From NCBI GenBank assembly GCA_015698045.1, contig BLAL01000079.1:806001-870000 (forward strand): a stretch of DNA of 64,000 nt. Direction: 5' to 3'. Shown here in pieces: positions 22,561 to 33,528 of this stretch. The position numbers and the translations under genes are program-made. The stretch's first letter is position 1. Each line of letters opens with the position of its first letter. Source of the stretch: Rhizophagus clarus (Eukaryota; Glomeromycota; Glomeromycetes; Glomerales; Glomeraceae). The notes under the pieces are model-generated. The model was given only the letters and a program-made list of their open reading frames with translations, was not told the origin of the DNA and did not search any database.

Positions 22561-23259
22561 TAACACAACCTGAAATTAATAACAAATGCATAAATAAAAA
22601 ATAATTTATTATTATTATTGTTTGATTCAATTATCTTAATAAGTTTCTTTTTAACAATATGTATAAAAAGCTAATTTGCTTATTAAAGTGATTCAGCTTT
22701 TAAACTTATGCTATTTTTTTTAAAAAATAAGCAGTTTAACAAATACAGTATGTAATATAGCTACATATTGATAGCATGACTAATATATTAATAATTTGAT
22801 ATGATAACTAAGCGAGCTTTTCCAGTGATATAATAAAACAAATCACATGACTTTATAAATAATAATCAAATTGTAGTAAAATTAAGCAACTGAAACCTCT
22901 TAGTATTCTAAATAAATATCAAATTTACGCAAATCAATCATCTTATATTTGATAAAATTTTTGACAAAATTAAGCATTTTAAATTCTTACATCATAAAAT
23001 TGTCTTATGTTAGCTAGACACCTTAATACCTTACATATATAAGTATTTTTCAGGGTCCTAGTAAATTTCTGGACTGATTACATAATAGAAAAAATATTGA
23101 AGGCTATATCTAAAATAGATGAACGTATCTAATCAATTTATAGATTTGAAAATTTTCAAAATTGATAAATACCAATCAAAACCATCAGAGATAATATCAT
23201 TGAATATCAATAGAAATGAAGATGAAACTATATAGATAGAGAATAAGCAAAAAACTAAG

Positions 23260-24590
23260 ACTATGGAATAAATAAGGTTTTAAGCCTAAATTATAACTTA
23301 AGTATCAGAACTGATAATGATATTTTAGTTACAAGCTACTTCTTCACTTACGCTTAATGTTTCTTCAAAGCTAGCAGTCATACCTTCAGAAGCTAAAATT
23401 TCAAAAGTTAAGAAGATTAAACTAACAGCTAAAGATGCTATTCAAATAATTACAGGATATCACTTTAACTTAAGTCTAGATCAATATGTTTATAATATAT
23501 TGATATATAACATGCTGGCTAAATGGAATAATATTATATTTTTAGAACACTTAAAAATTTGAAAAAATGTGATTTCAGTTACAGTCAAGAAATAGAAGAA
23601 ATATAAAACTGTGAGGTATAGGTTAGAGATCATACACATGTTTTTAACTTGAAAAACAGATTGCTTTTAGATTACTTCACTTGATTTTATTGTAGTTAAA
23701 TACTATCCTGCTTTTTGAAGTTTGCAAGAACATAAAGAAAGAAAAAAATTTTAAATATCTGTCTATAATTCACCAGTTTCTATAATAGCTGAAGCATTTG
23801 TAATTAAGGATTTCTTCACAAGTTTTATCAACCTTCTTTATATTAAGGTCTTTAAAGAAGTCAAGAATCCAAATGATAAACAGAAGATAATTGTTTACTT
23901 TGAAAGCTAGAAGGATCTACAATCAGTTACTAGTAAGGAATTATTTTGGAATAAAGAAGAAATTAGTTGGTGTTACTATACCATTCTGTCTTTTATTATC
24001 TTATGCTAATGTAGCAATAAAGAATTTGGTTTTTAAAGTACAGGTAAATCCTGCAACAAAAATCTGGATTTATCACTGCCTTGTAAGAAATCTTTAAAAC
24101 TCTAGTATAATAAAGTTACCACCAATTTTAACCACATTCCTATAAGAAGTCTGCAAAAAAATTTATCTATAATCTCATCTGAACATAAAGCTGAAGAGAA
24201 GATCAAGAACATGAAAGAAAAACTCAAAAATAAATTACCAGATACTTTTCTTTCAAAGAAGTTGTCAAAAAAATAATTGTATGTAAAGATTGTGAAAATT
24301 AAGACAGTTTTAATGGATTTTATTAAAAAGCAGTCCAAGAGGTAAATCCCATTATAGTACTAGTTTATAAATTAGTTGTTAGGATTTTATCTTAGCTTCT
24401 CTAAATGAAATAGAATATTTTCTTTTTTATATACCCTTTTTCTTTTATTCATTTATGTAAACTTAATTTGTTAGACAGTTAACTGACCTTTAGGTTGAAA
24501 GTGTTTCTTTGGTACATGAATGCTTAGTGTCTTGTTATTTTCATAATAAAATTTACACATTTCTAATATCTTTAAAAAAAATATATATAT
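23260..24590 (+). pseudogene. Retroposon ORF1-like protein, copy 3 (heavily decayed)
   Basis: The translation shows scattered but ordered matches to copies 1 and 2: ILIYNMLAKWNNIIFLEHL near 23,495, then NVISVTVKK, the HKERKKF segment, VFKEVKNPNDKQKIIVYFES near 23,850 and KEEISWCYY near 23,960. Many stops interrupt it. The 3' region has the family-like AGGTTGAAAGTG...TAATAAAATTTACAC and ends in a short A tract at about 24,572-24,590. The 5' end is not recognisable and no target duplication was found. It is the oldest of the three copies. Confidence 0.6.
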
Positions 24591-25078
24591 ATATAATTTT
24601 ATTCAATATAATTGCATTTCAAATTAGATTATATATTTTGGTTATATAATTTTAAATATAATAATAATAAGAAAATCATTACATTTTTTTTTGGAACTGA
24701 TATTACTTGATTTGCTACGCTATATTTTATTATTAAAATTTATCTGCAGTTGAGTTTCATCATTACAATATTAAAGAATTTTTTAAGCTAATATTAAATC
24801 AATATCTATTTGTAAATTTATTATAGATTATTATGTATAGCAGTATAGACTAATTAATTTTGATTGTATAAAAAAATTACATATACTTAAATATTTAATA
24901 AAATGTCTGAATTTCATGTAAATTTGACAATTAAAATTTTTTATACAAGTGTTATATTAGTGTTATGGATTATTATCTAGTCCTATTTATGCATAAGTTG
25001 TTTAATTTCTGCTTTTAATCTCTTTAAATTTCTTTATTTAAATAAATCTTCTTAATAACATAATAAAATGTATTAATT
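24591..25078. other. Gene-free boundary between repeat-rich and gene-rich parts
   Basis: AT-rich with no recognisable element. It is the 3' flank of the SPOUT1-like gene, which is transcribed toward it. Confidence 0.4.
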
Positions 25079-26762
25079 TTATTTTCTACCTTTTTTATTA
25101 ATAGCGACTCTTAAGGCTGACATTGTGATCAACACGGCTTCCTAAAAAAATACGCAATAAACAACCTATAATCTTTTTATAAAAAATTTTGATTATACTT
25201 ACTTCTGTTCTTATTGTTCGACTTCCTTGATTAGGGCAAGTATTTATCCATAAATCAAATAATGCGTCAGCTTCTTCCCCACTACATTTTAAATCTTCAT
25301 CAACATCGATTGCTGCTTCTATACCTCCAAGTCCGCCAAAGACGATCAGCAAATGACTAAAGAAACACGTTAATTCTTTTTCATATGATGATAATTACAT
25401 GACAATTATTTTGAATTATTACCTAAATTCCGGTAAGTCATCTATTATATCATCAACAACTTTCCCACGTTCAGATGTTCCTATAGCTACATCATAACCA
25501 TCCTTTGAAAAAGAATTTAATATTTAATAGCTAATTAGAAATTTTGAATGTTAGCAATTTGTTTTTTTCTTACAGGATAAGAACATTCAGTAAACACTTT
25601 TGAAATAGATTCTGCTATTCTAATGTTATAACCCCAATACAATCCTTGTTGTTTTGGGACCTTTGGTGATACGACATTAGCTTTTATATACTGATTGTCT
25701 AAAAGGAAAAATTGTTCAATTAATTATATAGAAATAAATTAAATAAGACGCAAAGAACTTTTCTGATAATATTTACCATTTTTTGATGTTTCATAATTTC
25801 CCATATCTAAAGTTACACGTATACCTGGTTTAATTGATTTATCAATTATTACATGCTAAATTTACAAAAAAAGGTCAGTAATTCTAAATGATAACAATGT
25901 TTAAATTTAAAAGTATAATTGCCTTAGAGAGTCCAGCGTTTACTAAGGATGTTTCACCACTTGATTTTTTATCAATTATGACCCCTTCCCGAAATGGGCT
26001 TTTTTCTTCTTTACGAACATGATGAGGACAATCCAATGGATTCAATAAACCTATTGTAAAGAAAAAGTCAATATATAATTTTTGTAAGAACATTGCCATT
26101 TACGTACCCGCATATGTAAGATCTTGGTGTACGGGGAAAAGCTCTTTCCGCAAATATCTAAAAAAGAAAAAAAAATTAACTAAATTCAAGTTATTTTACA
26201 AAAAAAAAAGTTACTAACTGAGGTGTTTCTAAATATTGCAATATTCTGGCCAAAAATATATTTGGATCTGAAGATATTCCTTCTTCTCGTTTATTTTTTG
26301 TAGGTGAATCAATTTGTGGGATAACAGGTTGAGAACTTTTTCGCATTCCTAATTCATTGAATATTACTATTTCATCTACATTAAAGATGGCAAATGATCG
26401 GGCCAACTTTTAACAAAATAAAAAACATATTTAGATATCAAGTTAATAACATAACTTAGTCAATAAGGCGGCTACCTGTCCAGCCAAATAAGTTTTTAAT
26501 TCAATCGATTGAGCATTATCTATGATGGAACCTGGGAGCGCAACACTAACGGTATATAATTTTTTCGTGTTTGGCCGAGAAGTAATTTTTTGTTGAATAT
26601 TTTGTGAATTCTTGTTCGAATGTTTAGGTTTAGCTTGCGCTTTATTGGAGTCTGAAACGGTTTTGAGCTAAATTTATCCAAAGATAAAACGATAAGTCAA
26701 AAAATAAAACAAGAACAAGTTTGAATTTATTTAATTACCTTTTTTCGTTTGTGTTCAGTCAT
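25079..26762 (-). CDS. SPOUT1: SPOUT-family RNA methyltransferase (SPOUT1/C9orf114-like)
   Basis: A putative S-adenosylmethionine-dependent RNA methyltransferase of the SPOUT (trefoil-knot) class; human SPOUT1 also acts at kinetochores. Ten exons close in frame: 26762-26739, 26667-26476, 26406-26219, 26157-26108, 26050-25923, 25855-25777, 25698-25574, 25502-25423, 25356-25203 and 25141-25079. They give 360 residues, close to the usual 370-380. Family landmarks in order: a Lys-rich start, YTVSVALPGSIIDNAQS, RSFAIFNVDEIVIF, ARILQYLETPQYLRKELFP, LNPLDCPHH, and the knot region LIVFGGLGGIEAAIDVDED with CPNQGSRTIRTEEAVLI near the end. Intron 5 uses a GC-AG pair; the rest are GT-AG. It is head-to-head with the alpha/beta hydrolase at 27,556. 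Confidence in family is high; the substrate is unknown. Confidence 0.93.
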
Positions 26763-27555
26763 TATTTAAAAAAGAAAAAATTTTTTTTTAAATTATTTAT
26801 CCTCAGTGTCACCATCTTTTCTACTTCACGTGACTTCATATAATTGGTCATTTTATCACAGTCACGAGATAAAGTTAAGTGCCAACCTCCATTTTTTGAC
26901 AGGAAGATAAAAACTATTGAGCACAACGCAGAACTAGTAGTTTTGAGGAGATCAAGAATCGTCTCAAAACTAACATAAATTATGGAAATTAAAGTAAAAA
27001 ACAATCTGATGAGTCAATGAAGTATACAATTTTATTGTTATAAGGAGCATAATTGAATTGCATACCATAGTCATAGACATTTACGAGAAATAAGAAGCTC
27101 TTTTTGTTTGTCATCTTTTTTTTTAACTTAGGGGTCCTAAATCCTTAAAACAAATAAAAAAAAAGCAGCGCATATATATAGTAATAAATCATCTAATCGA
27201 TCTAAGATTAAAAATGTGATTTTGTTGCATTGTTTACAAATAATTGACTGACCGCATAAATTCAGTGATTCCCTAATATAATAAAAATAATCATTTAAAG
27301 TTTATTATGTAATCTAAGGATCATTTTTTTTAGTAGTTGATTACTTAATATATATTTGATATTTGAATTAAAATTTCACATGTTTAAAGAATTGTTTACC
27401 GCAAATTTTCATGAAAACCATGTTGAAATGATGTCTGTTGTAGATTATTAGATAAATTTTCCATGTGGTTTCTGTCATTTTTGATATACATTTTTTTTTC
27501 CTTTATAAATTAACCAACAATTAAAATTTCCAAGTATACAGTTACTTTATTCAGA
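26763..27555. promoter_or_regulatory. Shared upstream region of two divergent genes
   Basis: A 793-bp gap between divergent starts. It must contain both 5' regions, but no specific binding motif or TATA element could be singled out in such AT-rich DNA. No coding signal was accepted. Confidence 0.4.
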
Positions 27556-29330
27556 ATGAAAGAAACATCTACATTATTGACATTTAGTGCGTGGACGACA
27601 TATATTTTAATAAATTTTTTCCTTGCGTTCCTTGCTGATTTGGCTCAATGGCCACCAAGAACTCAGAATTTTTGGTTTGCTTGTATTACAACTACAATTG
27701 GGACTATTTTTACGGAGTTCCCTTTGTATGTTATCCTGTTTAAAGTTTGGATGTGGTTTGTTATCGCTATTATGGATGGTTGGTTCTCCATTCCAATCGG
27801 TATGTAAAGCATATAGTAACTATTATAATATTCTTTATATCTCACTTTTTAAAAATTCTCTTTTCCTTCGATCATTATAGTAAAATCATCAATAATACAA
27901 GTGCTAATGCTCATCTTAGATATATTCACTATGTCAATATTATTTTATAATTTTTATAAGAATTATAAAACTCGTCAAATTATACTCACTCAAACTTATG
28001 AATTCGAACATTACGGTCCTGAATTACCTAGTATCACGTCGTAAGTAATTTTTTCGTTTTCAATAAAGATTACTACTTCTTTTAAATGTACCTTTCGATA
28101 ATAAACGTGATCAATCTTAGATCGAAATTTTGGCTTTGTATTATGCCACCACTACACATCCCATTAAACATAAAAGTATTCCGAGACAGTGAGTATGATT
28201 TTAAAAAAGGACCATTTTCATAATTATAAAGAATTAAATATTAATCTATCTTCCTTTTAACTTCTTTACGCAAAAGTTACGTATGGAACACAAGAAGAAT
28301 TGCGACAAGTTGGTAAAGAAAATGAATCTTACTTAAAATTAGATATTTATGTACCGAAATATTCACAAAAAAAGGATTCACTTCCAATCATGTTATTTAT
28401 ACATGGTGGTAATTGGATGTCAATGGATAAATTAATACCATTTCCTCAACCATTGTATTTGTCAAGTAATAATTGGATAGTTTGTTCAATTAATTATCGT
28501 TTAGCACCAAAAAATCCTTATCCTGCTTGTTTAATAGATTGTAAAAGAGCATTAAGATGGATTAAAGAAAACATTATTTCGTATGGAGGAGATCCAAATT
28601 TTATTGCTGTATCGGGTGATTCAGCTGGTGGTCATTTGGCTGCTTTGATGGCTCTTACTGCAAATGATAAACTTTATCAGCCAGGATTCGAATGCATTGA
28701 TACTAAAGTACAAGCTTGTATTGGTATTAATGGTATTTATGATGTTACAAATAAACATAAAGCCTTGAACCCTTCGTTCACTGAATGGTTTTCTTTAGAA
28801 ATTTGTGGTAAAAATCGCAGTGATATAAACAAGGATGATATTCGGGAAATGTTGGAGAATGCATCTCCTGAAATTTTAGTTGGAAGAAAGGGTAATCTTA
28901 ATGAAGAACTTGTGCCTTTCTTGATAATTCAGTAAGTATATTTTTAAAAGGATAGAATGGACAAAGACTTTTTTTTTTTAAAAAAAAAAAATTTTTTTTA
29001 TGTAGTGGAGATAATGACCAATTAATAAACATAAGGAGTTGTAGAGAATTCGTAAAAACTTTTCGTATTAGTGCTCCTAATTCTAAACTTGTTTCAATAG
29101 AACTTCCGGTAAGTAAATTTATCTGTTAAAATGGTTAATATGGTGTAATTTTTTTCTTGGGATCAATAAGTAATTGTAAGTCTTTTTTAATCTTTTACTG
29201 TACCGTCTTAATTCAGGGAGCACATCATGGATATCATTTTGTATCATCACCACGTACACATTATTCTATGATTGCAATGCTACGTTTCTTAAATTGGGCT
29301 TATCAGACTTCTTCAAACTACAACAAATAA
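27556..29330 (+). CDS. Membrane-anchored alpha/beta hydrolase (esterase)
   Basis: Predicted ester hydrolase of the alpha/beta-hydrolase fold with an N-terminal membrane anchor. Six exons close in frame: 27556-27799, 27881-28040, 28121-28188, 28277-28931, 29006-29108 and 29217-29330, giving 447 residues. Two or three hydrophobic segments lie within the first 115 residues. The catalytic domain starts near residue 165. The oxyanion motif HGGNW is at about 200-204, the nucleophile is Ser273 in GDSAGG, the acid is in HGDND (376-380) and the base is in GAHHGYH (413/414). The organisation (membrane segments followed by a BD-FAE/carboxylesterase-type domain) resembles prenylcysteine methylesterase-like proteins, but the substrate cannot be read from sequence. 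It is convergent with the DUF1295 gene. Confidence 0.9.
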
Positions 29331-29690
29331 TAAAAAGAAAAATTTTATGTTATTTTGGTTAAGAATAAAAAGATTTTAATTTAGATTACATAATACAAAA
29401 GATTGATTGATTTCCTTATTAACATCGTGCCAAAATAAAGATTTTCTCGATAGTATATTGAATAACCAATATCTAATAAAAATATTAAAAGCTTTTTTAG
29501 GAAGCAATAATCATTACTGAAAAACATCAATAATGATGAATAATGCAACTAGAAATAAATTGAAATGAATGTTATTAATACTATATTATAATTAAAATAG
29601 TCTTGTAACATAAAATAACACTATATACGAAAGTAATCTTTATCATTTTTAGGAAATCCTATAAATAGTATCAAAGTGTCAAATAATGGC
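29331..29690. other. Convergent intergenic region
   Basis: Two gene 3' ends face each other here. AATAAA-like signals occur on both strands. Nothing else was seen. Confidence 0.4.
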
Positions 29691-31069
29691 CTATTTTTTC
29701 TTCTTCGTGATATCTTTACCGGGAAACCAAGGAATTAATCTACTAGTATTTTTTCTGTACAATTCATACATCGGATATCTCTTTTTAGTAATAGTTTCAG
29801 TTAAATGAGTAGTAATTTGAAATAGTATAGTTAAATTCAAGGTTCCAATCATCGTCCAATTTAATATCCATTGTGATTTAGAAGAAGCAGCAGCGATAGA
29901 AAATATATAATAACTCCACCAAATTCCCATTTCACAAAAGTAATTTGGATGTCTAAAAAGATAAATAAAATTTATATGAAAGAAATGCTAACTTCTAAAA
30001 TTCCGTTTTTTTAATTAAAATAATCTCTAATCTATTTCAATTGAATAATAACTACCTTGAATAACGGAATAGACCATGAGTAATAAATCCCAAAGAGTAA
30101 TCCCCTTCAAAAATCGCTGTTTTTTTTAAATTTTCATTTGCCTTGGCGATTAATTTATATTTTTCAGTTTGAAATCTCCATTGTTGATTATCGGCAATAA
30201 TCTCTCCTATAAGAAATCCAATAAACATTATACCAGCAAATAAATCCCATAAATTTAATGAAGAAGTGGAGGCAGAATACCAAACAGCGTAAGACGGAAG
30301 CGTCATAGCCATTAGAAGAAAACATTGATATAGCGATATAAAAATTATATTTGTAACTTCAAATATACTCCAATTAATACGATTTCTTACAAATGACCAT
30401 CTACGATCATGATCGAGAAAGAGAATAAGCGAAATACTATTTTACAAGTTTAAAAAGAAGTCAACTTTGAATATTACCTATAATCCTCACTTTCCCATTT
30501 ATAACCACCTTTACGCGCATAATTATAAGTTAAGCGCGCTCCCCATACGGTAGTAAGCAAGCAAAGTATAATACCACGTGCATTCAAGTTACAAGAACTA
30601 AAAGTATTTGCAGCTGGCGACTTCCAACATCCGTGAAGAATAAAATGCCATGTGAAAATCACGGGAAGAATACTCCAAAGTCTATCAACCTTATTTAATA
30701 AAGAAATTTGTCAATTAGTATAAAAGGACAATTTGGTTTAATCAAAATAATATTTAACATGAGTATAAAATTTGCACCTCGCTAAAATTTGATATAGTTC
30801 ACACCAAACAAACTCGTTCTCATAAATACCTGAGAAAAATTCCTGGTGATAGTACTTAAAATCCAAACCCACACAGCAAAAGCAAGACACAAAATAATTG
30901 CAGACGTAAGTGGGTCAGAGTATAAATAAGCTTTTTTTACTGAAACCATCAAGCTTCCAAAGTCTTTAGTCTTGAGTATTGTAATCCATTCGTCAAAGTT
31001 CGTAACATTATTAGTAAGGTCATAAAGAATTGGTTTAACATGATAAGTGAAGCTTGGAAGATCTGTCAT
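29691..31069 (-). CDS. DUF1295 / steroid-reductase-like membrane protein
   Basis: Multi-span membrane protein of the DUF1295 family, distantly related to 3-oxo-5-alpha-steroid 4-dehydrogenases and isoprenylcysteine methyltransferases; an NAD(P)H reductase role is inferred from the fold only. Four exons close in frame: 31069-30830, 30689-30478, 30400-30056 and 29952-29691 (352 residues). Family motifs: TVWGARLTYNYARKGGY, then SEDYRWSFVRNRINW across the exon 2/3 junction, GEIIADNQQWRFQ, and HPNYFCEMGIWW. The C-terminus is basic (KDITKKKK), a possible ER-retention-like tail. An alternative exon 3 acceptor 45 nt upstream was rejected because it breaks the conserved EDYRW motif. It shares a 423-bp divergent upstream region with the F-box gene. 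Confidence 0.9.
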
Positions 31070-31492
31070 TATGAAATGGTAGAGCCGTTTAAAGTTTAAG
31101 AAAAAGTAAATGTTTTATTAACACGAGTTAGACGCGTCGTCCTAACACGTCACTATTTCATAATTAAAAATTTATTATAATGAACCAAATATGGTAAGAT
31201 CCTGAAAACACGCGCTAACTATATTACCCTGCACTATGCATGAATGCATGAATGATCACCAATTAGAAGATGTATTAATGCTCGCAATTTATACCGTTTA
31301 AAATGACTCAAATTATGTCCATAACGATGCTGCTAATACATTATTAACATATACAGTTCATTTGATAGTCATTATCCCGAATATTTGGAGATAACATCAA
31401 ATATAACTTTGATAATCCGACAACTAGGAGCATTATAACAAGCAAAAGCCTAATAGATTATATATAAATTCTGTTCAAGAATTTTGTGTAAA
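31070..31492. promoter_or_regulatory. Divergent promoter region
   Basis: A 423-bp stretch between head-to-head starts. It contains GCATGAATGCATGAATGATC-like direct repeats near 31,236. No confirmed factor site. Confidence 0.4.
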
Positions 31493-33054
31493 ATGGCTTT
31501 ACACTCGGAACAAAAAAAATTGGACCGAGAAGAGCAACAAACGGATCAACAGCAATCCTCTGAACAGCAACGAGAGAAAGTGGATCAGAAACTCACAATT
31601 GTACCACCACCAGTTTCACCTTCGCCTTCACCTTCTACATCGCCACCAACTTCACCGTCTCAATCTCAAAAACCTCGACAAATTCAATTACAAAATCGAT
31701 TTTCAGGTTATTTAACAGACAATGTATGGTACGAGGTATTTCGTCAATTATACTATGATCTAGGAGAACATCTTCATAGTTGTTTATTAGTAAATACACA
31801 ATTTTTTCGTAACGCAGTACCATTCTTTTGGAGGGATGTAAAAATAATATATTTTAGTCAACTATGTTCATTTGTACGTATCCTTTCGACAGATCCTAAA
31901 GATCAAACATTACCCTACGCAAGATATATTAGAACAATGTATATAACAGCAAGAACTCCACGTACACCAAATAAAACCCGTTCAGCTGAATTGGCGAGTT
32001 TATTATATCAATTAGCTAGTATAGATGTTAATTGGAGATTGCTATCATTTACATTGGAATTAGATTGGAAAGATTGTGAAGAACCTACTATTTGGACTAA
32101 TTTTTTTGCTAAAATTGGAAAACATTTGGAACATGTTGCTTTACATGGTTCTTCTCCTTTCTTGAGAGATACTTTATCATTTTCTGTAGGAGAATTTTGT
32201 CCTAATCTTAAAGTTCTCACTTTGGTAAATTATATGCATCGTTTTTTTTTTCTTCTTCAAAAAAAAGGTATTTACTTTTTAATAACTTTTGACCCTTTTT
32301 AATAGGAATCAAGATATTTTAATGGATATGGAATTGTTAATGTAGCTGAAAAATGTTCCCTTACTGAATTAAGTATTTGGTGCCGTCAAGTAACAAGTTC
32401 TGTTGTTCTTGTATGTATCTGATTTATGATCGAGGAATTTTTTAAAGATTAAATTACTGACAATTTTCCTTTATTGTCTTTTAGTCAATTCTTCGAGGAA
32501 GAAGTGCTCAAACATTACAAAAATTAACAATAAAAAATTGTGATCTTGATGATAAGCCTTTGTTAAATTCAATAACGATACCAGAAGGATACGACAATGA
32601 TGATGTGCCCAGTACAAGTAACAATGAGGATATAATACAATTCTCATATCTTTCCCCGTCAGCAAAAGACAATTCAGATAATTCATCAAAAATACCTATA
32701 TTACCAATATTACCAAAATTAAAATCATTTTCATATATACAATCATATCCGTTTAAAACTGGTAATAAATTTACTTCATCTGGTTTATTAAGATTATTGA
32801 GTGCGTGCCCGAATTTAACAGAATTGACTTTAGTGGTATCAAATTCTTCAAAAATTGTTAATGATACTTCAATAGAAAAAATTATTAAAAGATTCCCTCT
32901 GGATAGTTTTGAAATTGTTAATCCACATAGTAATCAACTACCCTTTCATCATTTAGACAATTATGATGTTACTATTGAGGGGCTTAAAAGAGCTATTGAA
33001 CGTAAACCCGATTTAAGATTAAGAGTTGGTGCATTTGATAGTATGGTATCTTAA
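31493..33054 (+). CDS. F-box / leucine-rich-type protein
   Basis: Likely substrate adaptor of an SCF ubiquitin ligase. Three exons close in frame: 31493-32224, 32306-32410 and 32485-33054, giving 468 residues. The start is ATG 31493; nothing upstream supports an earlier start. The N-terminus (1-66) is Q/E- and then S/P-rich and probably disordered. Residues about 68-117 have an F-box-like pattern (LTDNVWYEVFRQLYYDLGEH, SCLLVNTQFFRNAVPFFWRDV). The remainder is LRR-like, with periodic leucines (LKVLTL, LTELSIW, LQKLTIKNCDL, LTELTLV). Large F-box families with this layout are common in filamentous and mycorrhizal fungi. Its target is unknown. Confidence 0.8.
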
Positions 33055-33528
33055 ATTTGGACTTTAAAAAAATTTATTTTTAATTTATATTATGGGTGGG
33101 TCAAGGATAACGGATATTGAATTCATTTTTAATTTTTTTTTTTTTTTTTTACACATGCATGCATATATTACATATATTAACCATCATTATGTTCTTTAGA
33201 ATTTTTTTTTTTAATAGTTATCACAATCTGCACTATATATAAATGCATACTAATCATCATTCATCAATATCATACATACATAGTACAATACGAAATTTGG
33301 TAGCTGAATTAAATAAATCATCATTCTCAAAAATAAAGTTTTTAAATTATATTAAAAAAGTTTTGAATTATGTAATTTTTGTAACTTCAATTTATATATA
33401 TATAATTAAATATTGTTTTCTAAATTAATTAGTACTATTTATCATCTAAAATAAAAGCATTAACAAATAAATACAATTTAAAATAATATCAAAAATGACA
33501 GCATTAAAATTGAAATAAAATTTGTTTT
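33055..33528. other. Convergent intergenic region
   Basis: Lies between the 3' ends of the F-box gene and the PACT gene. It has T-tracts and a short open frame of AT-rich composition that is not credible as a gene. Confidence 0.4.

Larger units (their letters stand above)
8497..23059. mobile_element. Candidate 14.5-kb hAT-type interval
   Basis: At 8497 the sequence reads AGGATCCTGAAAAATTTTTA. At the far end, 23059 read backwards on the minus strand, it reads AGGACCCTGAAAAATACTTA. About 26 of the first 31 bases agree. The flanks carry AGTAAAT on both sides (8490-8496 and 23060-23066), or 8-bp TAGTAAAT if the last T is counted as flank. Inverted ends with a 7-8 bp duplication are hAT-like. No transposase of that family is visible inside; the interval holds other nested elements and the exon-like arrays. 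The two ends could instead belong to separate decayed copies. Confidence 0.45.

Noticed and set aside
24102..24338. Minus-strand frame of 78 codons
   Set aside because: Antisense to the decayed third retroposon copy.
25098..25202. Read-through C-terminus of SPOUT1 (EVSIIKIFYKKIIG...)
   Set aside because: It is unspliced intron; splicing 25203 to 25141 restores the family ending RTEEAVLITMSALR.
30401..30445. Upstream acceptor for exon 3 of the DUF1295 gene
   Set aside because: It keeps frame but inserts residues that disrupt the conserved EDYRWSFVRN motif.
33243..33428. Small plus-strand frame after the F-box gene
   Set aside because: AT-biased composition, no motifs, lies in the 3' intergenic region.
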